Shown here one piece after another: positions 1-5,295 of a DNA stretch of 7,077 nt (its first letter is position 1; each line of letters starts with the position of its first letter). The stretch is from Prevotellaceae bacterium (GTDB taxonomy: Bacteria > Bacteroidota > Bacteroidia > Bacteroidales > UBA932): assembly GCA_031259225.1 (NCBI GenBank), contig JAIRLT010000231.1, positions 1 to 7,077 of the forward strand. The letters are read 5' to 3'. The translations under genes were made by a program, and so were the position numbers. Under the pieces are notes generated by a model that saw only the letters and a program-made list of their open reading frames with translations, made no database searches and was not told the origin of the DNA.

Positions 1-67
1 AAAGCGCACGAAAATACTTTCCAGCATACGGTTTTTCTTGCTTTGGTTGCATTTAGCAGGACGTGCT

Positions 68-838
68 TTAGAATACCAGTAACTTTACGGCAAACGCCGT
101 GATGAGCGCTATCAATAGCCAGCGTATTATTTGCGGTTTCCATGTGGTGGCGAATTTCACGCCGAGCCATGCGCCGGCGGCTTGTCCGGCAGCTTGCAGG
201 ATGCCGACGTCGTAATGTATTTTTACTTTATTGGCATAAATAAAGAAAACAATCAACGACGCCACCGTCGTAAATAACACGACAAAAACTTTAATGGAAT
301 TGGCGGTAAGCAAATCGTAGCCGGTGCCAAGCACCAGTAAAATCAGCAGGAAATAACCAATGCCGGCTTGCAGGAAACCGGCATAAATGCCGAGTGCAAA
401 ATAAACCGGATAGAGCCACCACTTTATTTCCGGCATGGCGGTTACCTTATTCTTCAGCCATTTTTCAGGTCGCAGGAAAATCACCGGCAGCATAAAAATC
501 AGTATGACGCCGGTGGCTTGCCGGATAATATCATTCGGTACATGCACGGCTATCCATGCGCCGATGAGGGTGCCGAGCATTAACGGGATAGCCGGACGCA
601 TCCCCCATGACCATTCAAAGGTTTTTTTCTTTTTAAACCGGACAGACGCCACGATGCATTGGAACAGGAAGCCCAGCCGGTTGGTTACGTTTGCTTCGGC
701 GGCGGAATTCTCGCCGGAGATAACCGTCATCAGCACCGGCAAGGTGATGAGCGAGCCGCCGCCCGCCAGCGTATTGATGATGCCGCAAACAATGCCGGAG
801 GCAAGTACAATCACATATAAATACCACTCTAAATCCAT
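68..838 (-). CDS. TauE/SafE-family membrane permease (sulfite/organosulfur anion exporter family)
   Basis: A 256-residue, very hydrophobic protein with about eight membrane segments, the usual size for the TauE/SafE (former DUF81) family. Visible family features are the first-helix motif INTLAGGGSLITLPVL (residues 21-36), ANVTNRLG (49-56), the second-half repeat GIYAGFLQAGIGYF (150-163), ANSIKVFVVL (179-188) and the glycine-rich helix GQAAGAWLG (218-226). The two similar halves fit the internal duplication typical of these carriers. Known members move sulfite, sulfoacetate, taurine-related or other small anions across the inner membrane; the substrate here cannot be read from sequence. The ATG at 838 begins MDLEWYLY and leads straight into helix 1, so no earlier start is needed. 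It lies 67 bp downstream of the T9SS cargo gene on the same strand and could be co-transcribed or use the weak -7 box at 877-884. Family assignment is firm; function is open. Confidence 0.9.
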   Translation of the reverse strand: MDLEWYLYVIVLASGIVCGIINTLAGGGSLITLPVLMTVISGENSAAEANVTNRLGFLFQCIVASVRFKKKKTFEWSWGMRPAIPLMLGTLIGAWIAVHVPNDIIRQATGVILIFMLPVIFLRPEKWLKNKVTAMPEIKWWLYPVYFALGIYAGFLQAGIGYFLLILLVLGTGYDLLTANSIKVFVVLFTTVASLIVFFIYANKVKIHYDVGILQAAGQAAGAWLGVKFATTWKPQIIRWLLIALITAFAVKLLVF

Positions 839-876
839 CGCCTGTCAAAAAAATTGCTCCGCCGGATAAAGCGAAG

Positions 877-884
877 CAAAATTA
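877..884 (-). promoter_or_regulatory. possible Bacteroidota -7 box upstream of the TauE-like gene
   Basis: On the minus strand this reads TAATTTTG, an exact match to TAnnTTTG. It would give a leader of roughly 30 nt before the ATG at 838, like the other leaders in this window. No TTTG -33 element is found 18-20 nt upstream, so this may be chance or a weak promoter. Read-through from the upstream gene is the alternative. Confidence 0.3.
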
Positions 885-905
885 TTAAATCTTGAAATCT
901 TTGAA

Positions 906-1961
906 TTATTCTTTCACTAACGACTGTACATACACCTTATCATCAAACGACATGCGCAACAGGTAAAACCCTGCCAAATCCGACGAGCGGGGATTGTAGG
1001 TAATATGTTGCGGTCCCTTTTGCCGTACGCTTTTCACCAAATGTTTAATGTATTGTCCCGACGTAGAGAACAGGGCAATGTCTACCAATGTTTCCTTTTC
1101 CAGCGTATAGGTTAAATGAAAGTACGAATTATAAGGATTGGGGAAGATAGAATACGTTACTTCGGGCTCCACAATAGTATTAGCGATTTGTTCTTCGGTA
1201 ATATCTTCGGTGGTGATGGTTATGTCGGGCGTTGCCGTCGCGGGCGTGTTTGCCAGTGTAGCGGTGGTGTAGAACGATTCGTTGACGGTGGAGGGCGTTC
1301 CGTTTTCAGGCGTGTAGGTGATATTCCATGTAACAAATACCGGATAGCGGTATCCATCCGCATACCAGAGGTATTTCACCAGTTCGACTTGCGTGTTGTT
1401 GCAAAGTTCTTCGACATAGCTTTCCTTTGTTTTCACGCGGAGTACATTGTACAATGTTACATTGTCCGGCAATAGCAATACGCCGTAGGCATCGGCTTCC
1501 GACGAATAATTACCCGCCATGTTGCCGCCCATTTCGTGGTCGGCGCCATAGAAACAGCGGGCGCTAAACGAACCGGTGAATATAGTGCCGTAACTAAACG
1601 GATAGCGGATTTTAATAATGGGTTGCTCGAAACGAACCATCCGCCCGGGACCCATATAACTTTCGTACACATTTGCATCTTCATTGCAGGCATAAGTGAA
1701 TACGCCGCCATCAACAGCCGTTACTTTCAACGCGCCGTTTTCGCCTTGTTCCACCGTTTCCGTTTTTCCTTCGTTCAGGGGGGACAGGTGCGTGTAATCC
1801 CATGTCTGCATGGCGCCGGCGCCGCCCGGTTCCACGTATTGTACTTGCCGCATCGAATTATTTTCACCGGCTTTCAGCCCGTGTGTCTGATAGGTGAGTA
1901 CCGGCTGCGCAAACGCGACGGACGCTGCTGATAAAAACCCTAAAATAATTAAATTTTTCAT
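906..1961 (-). CDS. secreted protein of unknown function with C-terminal T9SS (Por) sorting domain
   Basis: A 351-residue exported protein. Residues 1-18 form a Sec signal peptide (KN, hydrophobic LIILGFLSAASVAFA) with likely cleavage at AFA|Q. The last ~80 residues (about 271-351) are a type A T9SS sorting domain: YSIFPNPYNSYFHLTY, then a central ALFSTSGQYIKHL strand pair, and the closing LAGFYLLRMSFDDK...SLVKE. This domain directs proteins through the type IX system to the cell surface or medium in Bacteroidota. The middle (about 20-260) is rich in Tyr, Thr and Asn, suggests a beta fold, has three cysteines and matches no family I recognise. A Thr/acidic linker (ATATPDITITTEDITEEQ) separates cargo from sorting domain. 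The start is fixed by the signal peptide and by a well-formed promoter 45 bp upstream. The cargo function is unknown. Confidence 0.88.
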   Translation of the reverse strand: MKNLIILGFLSAASVAFAQPVLTYQTHGLKAGENNSMRQVQYVEPGGAGAMQTWDYTHLSPLNEGKTETVEQGENGALKVTAVDGGVFTYACNEDANVYESYMGPGRMVRFEQPIIKIRYPFSYGTIFTGSFSARCFYGADHEMGGNMAGNYSSEADAYGVLLLPDNVTLYNVLRVKTKESYVEELCNNTQVELVKYLWYADGYRYPVFVTWNITYTPENGTPSTVNESFYTTATLANTPATATPDITITTEDITEEQIANTIVEPEVTYSIFPNPYNSYFHLTYTLEKETLVDIALFSTSGQYIKHLVKSVRQKGPQHITYNPRSSDLAGFYLLRMSFDDKVYVQSLVKE

Positions 1962-2005
1962 AAAAAATCAATAAAATTCTTACATTAAATAATCATATTT
2001 TAGTG

Positions 2006-2037
2006 CAAATATAGCAAAAATCCTCCATAATGACAAA
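2006..2037 (-). promoter_or_regulatory. Bacteroidota-type promoter for the T9SS cargo gene
   Basis: Read on the minus strand, TTTG at 2037-2034 is followed after 20 nt by TATATTTG at 2013-2006. This matches the Bacteroidota primary sigma consensus TTTG / TAnnTTTG. Transcription would start near 2000, giving an AT-rich leader of about 40 nt before the ATG at 1961. Confidence 0.72.
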
Positions 2038-2060
2038 TTCAATTGCCGGTAAGTTCAATT

Positions 2061-2072
2061 CCCCTCTCGGGG
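2061..2072. other. small GC-rich hairpin in AT-rich spacer
   Basis: CCCC (2061-2064), loop TCTC, GGGG (2069-2072), followed by GTTAGGG. It stands out from its AT-rich surroundings and resembles CCCCT...GGGGTTAGGGG-type elements that I recall as scattered between genes in Bacteroidota genomes. It could be a relic of such a dispersed repeat. It lies upstream of the T9SS gene promoter and has no T-tract on either strand, so it is not a clear terminator. Confidence 0.3.
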
Positions 2073-2228
2073 GTTAGGGACTTTCTTCATTCAAAAAAAA
2101 CGCCGGTACATAAAAATCCGCATCTTTGGTTGGGATTGCTAAATCCATAATCTTCTGGTTTAAAAGTTAATATTTCATAAAAGGGTAAATAATAACGCCA
2201 AAAACAAGCGATACAATGCCGAATTGTT

Positions 2229-2430
2229 TCGATTAAATTTGCGATTTAATCGATTAAATTCACCATTTATTCGATTAAATTTGCGATTTAATCGATTAAA
2301 TTCACCATTTATTCGATTAAATTCACCATTTATTCGATTAAATTCGCCATTCATTCGATTAAATTTGCTATTTATTCGGTTAAATTCGCCATTTAATCGA
2401 ATAAATGCACCATTCTTTCGATAGAATTGG
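2229..2430. repeat. 21-bp tandem repeat (minisatellite), about 9.6 copies
   Basis: Uninterrupted 21-bp units begin at 2229, 2250, 2271, 2292, 2313, 2334, 2355, 2376 and 2397, with a decayed partial unit from 2418. Each starts TCGATTAAATT (TCGGTTAAATT in unit 8, TCGAATAAATG in unit 9) and ends in an AT-rich ATTTAT or ATTTAA block. Units 1 and 3 are the TTGCGATTTAA variant; units 2, 4 and 5 are the CACCATTTAT variant. The 42 bp at 2229-2270 is repeated exactly at 2271-2312, which indicates recent duplication. Units become more divergent toward the right edge. Because the period is a multiple of three, one long frame stays open on each strand: heptapeptide NRINGEF on minus (2175-2441) and RLNSPFI on plus (2224-2424). 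Differences between units mostly change the amino acid in the minus frame (G/R, E/K, I/L), so I do not call a gene. A low-complexity heptad-repeat protein is the alternative. Confidence 0.93.
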
Positions 2431-2564
2431 GCGTGCTGCACGTATATTTTGGTTTATTCCTGTCATGGTATTATTAGTTATTGTTTTTTACCTGCGGGCA
2501 TTCGCAACAGGAACATGCAGGGCACTTGCTTGCCGGCGACGACATAAAAAAAAGAGGAACATTT

Positions 2565-2594
2565 TTTGTATTTCAATAATTATTTGTACTTTTG
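2565..2594 (+). promoter_or_regulatory. Bacteroidota-type promoter for the DUF362 / polyferredoxin genes
   Basis: TTTG at 2565-2568, an 18-nt spacer, then TACTTTTG at 2587-2594, an exact TAnnTTTG. Transcription would begin around 2600, so the in-frame TTG at 2592 would lie outside the message. This supports ATG 2625 as the start of the DUF362 gene, with a leader of about 25 nt. Confidence 0.72.
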
Positions 2595-2624
2595 ACAATC
2601 CAAAAACCTTTTAAATTATTAAAT

Positions 2625-3551
2625 ATGGAACGCAGAAATTTTCTAAAGACGCTTGCATTGGGCGGTGCAGCCGGCATGATGCAACTCCAGCCGAAAAATT
2701 TGTTGGGCAAGCCGGCAAAGGCTTCCGCTACGGCAAATGATTTAGTAGCAGTAATGGGCGGCGAGCCTGTGCAACTTTACGGAAAAGCCATTGCCGCGAT
2801 GGGCGGTATCGGAAAATTCGTGAAGAAAGGACAACGGGTCGTTGTCAAGCCGAATATAGGCTGGGACCGTAAACCCGAACTGGCGGCAGATACCAATCCC
2901 GAATTAGTGGCGGCGATTGTGAAAGACTGTTTAGCGGCAGGCGCTTCGGAAGTAGGCGTTTTCGACCATACTTGCGACGACTGGAAACAATGTTACAAGA
3001 CCAGCGGTATTGAAGAAGCCGTGAAAGCTGCCGGTGGGAAAATGCTGTTTGCACACGAAGAAAAGTACTACCGGGAAGTATCCATTCCAAAAGGGAAACG
3101 CCTGAAAAGAGCCAAAGTGCATGAAGCGATTTTAGATTATGACGTGTGGATAAATGTGCCGATATTGAAAAATCATGGCGGCGCAAAGATGACGATAGCC
3201 ATGAAAAATAATATGGGCGTGGTGTGGGATCGCCGCTTCTGGCATTCCAACGATTTGCAACAATGTATTGCCGATTTTTCCACGTATAAAAAACCGGCAT
3301 TACATATTGTAGACGCTTACCGGATTATGACGCAAAACGGTCCGCAAGGCACCAGCCTGAGCGACGTGCAAACGCCCAAAGCGATCTTTATCGCGATTGA
3401 CCCGGTGGCAGTGGATACGGCTTCCGTGAAATTTTTCAACCAATACAAAACCATGAGCATTAATGACGCCAGCCATATCAAACTGGGTGAAGAAATGAGC
3501 GTGGGAACAACCAAACTGGATACCCTGAAGATAGAGCGTATCAGCTTATAA
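2625..3551 (+). CDS. DUF362 domain protein with twin-arginine signal
   Basis: A 308-residue protein starting at ATG 2625. The N-terminus MERRNFLKTLALGGAAG has the twin-arginine pattern RRxFLK followed by a hydrophobic stretch, so export in folded form by Tat, or membrane anchoring, is likely. An in-frame TTG 11 codons upstream lies inside the promoter and would bury the RR motif, so it is rejected. DUF362 (PF04015) hallmarks are VVVKPNIGW (72-80), VPILKNHGGAKMTIAMKNNMG split around residues 178-198 (PxxKxH and KNNMG), and DPVAVDT (259-265). There is no CxxCxxC motif, unlike DUF362 proteins fused to ferredoxin domains; the four cysteines (102, 117, 123, 214) are scattered. The reaction is unknown for the family. 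The polyferredoxin gene starts 94 bp downstream with no clear terminator between, suggesting co-transcription and a redox-linked periplasmic role by inference. Confidence 0.88.
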   Translation: MERRNFLKTLALGGAAGMMQLQPKNLLGKPAKASATANDLVAVMGGEPVQLYGKAIAAMGGIGKFVKKGQRVVVKPNIGWDRKPELAADTNPELVAAIVKDCLAAGASEVGVFDHTCDDWKQCYKTSGIEEAVKAAGGKMLFAHEEKYYREVSIPKGKRLKRAKVHEAILDYDVWINVPILKNHGGAKMTIAMKNNMGVVWDRRFWHSNDLQQCIADFSTYKKPALHIVDAYRIMTQNGPQGTSLSDVQTPKAIFIAIDPVAVDTASVKFFNQYKTMSINDASHIKLGEEMSVGTTKLDTLKIERISL

Positions 3552-3622
3552 TTACACAAATTACAAAAGTTATCAACAGAGTTACGAACTGTTTTAAACA
3601 GGACGGCGTATAACTTGTGTAA
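3552..3622 (+). other. wide inverted repeat between DUF362 and polyferredoxin genes
   Basis: TTACACAA (3552-3559) immediately after the DUF362 stop is the exact reverse complement of TTGTGTAA (3615-3622). AAGTTAT (3567-3573) also pairs with ATAACTT (3610-3616), partly in competition. A near-palindrome CTGTTTTAAACAG lies between them (3589-3601). The long loop and lack of a T-tract argue against an intrinsic terminator. It could be a weak RNA fold in the spacer, a binding site, or chance in AT-rich DNA. Confidence 0.3.
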
Positions 3623-3645
3623 ACCGGTAGGAAAAATCCAAAATT

Positions 3646-5160
3646 ATGTATAAAATATTTTGTCGTTTACGTGTCCTTATTGCGTTATTGGTTTTAACGT
3701 CCATTACGCTGGTTTTTGTAGATATCAGTGGGGAAACAACTGCTTTTTTTCAGGGGCTGCTACGGTGGCAGTTCACGCCCGCCTTGCTGGGCGCCGCTAC
3801 CGGGACATTGGGAATATTGCTGTTTATCGTATTGCTCACCCTTTTATTGGGGCGTGTCTATTGTTCCGTACTTTGTCCTGCCGGCATCTTCCAAGATGTG
3901 GTAACGACGGTCGCCAATCTTTTCAAAAGTAAGAAAGCGCGTCGTTACCGATATGCAAAGCCGCACCGGTGGCTGCGTTACGGCATTATGACCGCTACCG
4001 TAGCCTTGATGATTTTAGGCAGCGCAACCTTGTTATTATGGTTAGACCCTTACAGCAATTACGGGCGTGTGGCGGAAAACGTATTCCGTCCGTCGGTAAC
4101 CGGTATCAACAATCTGGGGGCGTCCCTGTTTTCTACAACGTTTTACCGCGTAAGTTACAAAACCTTTACTTACGGCAGTATTATTGGCGGTGCGGTGTTT
4201 TTTATACTGATTACCGTCATGAGCGCTTGGCGCGGACGTTTGTACTGTAACACCATTTGTCCTGTCGGTTCATTGCTGGGCTTGGTTTCCAAATATTCCC
4301 TTTTCCGTATCGGCATTGACAAAGACAAGTGTACCCATTGCCGTATGTGTGAAATTTCCTGCAAGGCGCAATGCGTAAATGCAAAAGAAGAACGGGTAGA
4401 TACTTCGCGTTGCGTGCAGTGCTACAATTGCACAACGGTTTGTAAATTTAATGCCATTGGTTTCCGGTTTGCCTATGCCCGGAAAGAACAGCCGGCATTG
4501 CCCGACCCGGGTAAACGCAGGGTATTCATCGCCTCGGCAGGGCTGTTGGGAGCGGCGGCGCTGGCTAAATTAGTAATCCCGAAACTGCGGTTGCCCGCCA
4601 ATAACCCGAAAGCCATTGCCCCGCCGGGTGCGCAAAGCTTGGAACACCTGAAACAGCATTGTACGGCGTGTCATGCGTGTATCGCCAAATGTCCTTCGCA
4701 AGTGTTGCGTCCGGCATTGGGCGAGTACGGTTTGGACGGCGTGCTGATGCCGGTCATGGATTACAATAATTCCTATTGCAATTATGAATGTACGGACTGT
4801 TCGTCTATCTGCCCCAATGGCGCATTGCGCCCCTTGACGGTAGAGCAAAAGAAAATCACCCAGATTGGCAAAGCCACCTTCAAAGCCGACAACTGCATTG
4901 TGGTGATTGATGGAACGGATTGCGGCGCATGCGACGAACACTGTCCCACCAAGGCAGTACACATGGTGCCATACCGCGACGGCTTGCTGGTGCCGGAAGT
5001 GGATACCAGTTTATGTGTCGGCTGTGGCGGCTGCGAATATATTTGCCCCGGGCGTCCCGGCAAAGCCATTTTCATACAGGGGAACGCCGAACACCAAGTA
5101 GCGCAATTACCCCAATGGGAACAGCAGGAAGAAAAAAATGTAACCGATTTCGGGTTTTAG
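3646..5160 (+). CDS. membrane polyferredoxin, NapH-like and NapG-like halves in one protein
   Basis: A 504-residue iron-sulfur membrane protein. The N-terminal part has four membrane helices (about 8-26, 50-69, 112-133, 176-195). After helices 2 and 4 come the paired motifs YCSVLCP (C73, C77) and YCNTICP (C201, C205), typical of NapH/Fer4_5 proteins. Two 4Fe-4S motifs follow: C229/232/235/239 and C256/259/262/266, expected on the cytoplasmic side. Residues 290-311 (KRRVFIASAGLLGAAALAKL) then form an RR-led hydrophobic segment like a Tat signal or fifth helix. The remainder carries four more clusters: C339/342/345/349, C378/382/385/389, C417/426/429/433 and C457/460/463/467. The third has the long eight-residue first gap seen in NapG. 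NapG and NapH pass quinol electrons to periplasmic nitrate reductase, but no nap genes are visible, so the acceptor is unknown. ATG 3646 leads directly into helix 1. The cysteine motifs are firm; the fusion reading and topology are inference. Confidence 0.88.
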   Translation: MYKIFCRLRVLIALLVLTSITLVFVDISGETTAFFQGLLRWQFTPALLGAATGTLGILLFIVLLTLLLGRVYCSVLCPAGIFQDVVTTVANLFKSKKARRYRYAKPHRWLRYGIMTATVALMILGSATLLLWLDPYSNYGRVAENVFRPSVTGINNLGASLFSTTFYRVSYKTFTYGSIIGGAVFFILITVMSAWRGRLYCNTICPVGSLLGLVSKYSLFRIGIDKDKCTHCRMCEISCKAQCVNAKEERVDTSRCVQCYNCTTVCKFNAIGFRFAYARKEQPALPDPGKRRVFIASAGLLGAAALAKLVIPKLRLPANNPKAIAPPGAQSLEHLKQHCTACHACIAKCPSQVLRPALGEYGLDGVLMPVMDYNNSYCNYECTDCSSICPNGALRPLTVEQKKITQIGKATFKADNCIVVIDGTDCGACDEHCPTKAVHMVPYRDGLLVPEVDTSLCVGCGGCEYICPGRPGKAIFIQGNAEHQVAQLPQWEQQEEKNVTDFGF

Positions 5161-5197
5161 CGCGATATATACTCAATTACTAAATGCTACCGGCGTA

Positions 5198-5228
5198 AGG
5201 AAAATCATTTTTTGTAAAATATTTTCCT
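5198..5228 (+). terminator. possible stem-loop terminator after the polyferredoxin gene
   Basis: AGGAAAAT (5198-5205) pairs perfectly with ATTTTCCT (5221-5228) around a 15-nt loop containing a T-run. The stem is AT-rich and is followed by GCATCTTATTTTT rather than a clean T-tract. It sits 38 bp past the stop codon and just before the next promoter, a fitting place for a weak terminator. Confidence 0.35.
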
Positions 5229-5238
5229 GCATCTTATT

Positions 5239-5269
5239 TTTGCATCTTTCCGCAAAACCGTTATCTTTG
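5239..5269 (+). promoter_or_regulatory. Bacteroidota-type promoter for the thioredoxin / NamZ pair
   Basis: TTTG at 5239-5242, a 19-nt spacer, then TATCTTTG at 5262-5269, an exact TAnnTTTG. The start of transcription should fall near 5275, giving a leader of about 20 nt of A-rich sequence before ATG 5296. This sets the last two genes apart as their own transcription unit. Confidence 0.72.
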
Positions 5270-5295
5270 TAGAAAAAAACATAACATATAAAACT

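Larger units (their letters stand above)
1962..2624. other. 663-bp divergent intergenic region
   Basis: This gap separates the leftward T9SS cargo gene from the rightward DUF362 gene. It holds a minus-strand promoter (2006-2037), a small GC-rich hairpin (2061-2072), AT-rich spacer, the 21-bp tandem repeat (2229-2430) and a plus-strand promoter (2565-2594). Between 2431 and 2564 I see no convincing gene. Two short frames there (a hydrophobic plus-strand one and a 23-codon cysteine-rich minus-strand one) lack supporting features. No tRNA or riboswitch-like structure is evident. Confidence 0.7.

Noticed and set aside
1..67. End of a neighbouring gene at the left edge
   Set aside because: Short frames exist on both strands, but none gives a recognisable protein end, so nothing is called.
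435..869. Plus-strand 144-codon frame opposite the TauE-like gene
   Set aside because: Antisense shadow of a well-supported membrane protein; its sequence has no domain character.
1536..1931. Plus-strand 131-codon frame opposite the T9SS cargo gene
   Set aside because: Antisense shadow; the minus-strand gene has signal peptide, sorting domain and promoter.
2229..2430. CRISPR array
   Set aside because: Units are contiguous 21-mers without unique spacers, and no cas genes are present.
2405..2614. Plus-strand 69-codon frame with a hydrophobic stretch and basic tail, vaguely like small Cys-rich membrane proteins
   Set aside because: It begins inside the tandem repeat, runs through the DUF362 promoter, lacks a CxxC pattern and has no start signal of its own.
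2592..2624. Upstream TTG start extending the DUF362 protein by 11 residues
   Set aside because: The TTG lies inside the -7 box of the likely promoter, so it should not be in the mRNA, and the extension would push the RR signal motif inward.
3552..3645. Separate promoter for the polyferredoxin gene
   Set aside because: The best candidate, TAACTTG near 3612, lacks one T of TAnnTTTG and has no matching -33 TTTG; co-transcription with DUF362 is simpler.
4570..4962. Minus-strand 130-codon frame opposite the polyferredoxin
   Set aside because: It overlaps the conserved cysteine clusters on the plus strand and shows no domain of its own.
3646..5160. CcoG/RdxA or NosR identity for the polyferredoxin
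   Set aside because: There is no C-terminal Ig-like domain as in CcoG and no periplasmic FMN-binding domain as in NosR; the NapH plus NapG layout fits better.
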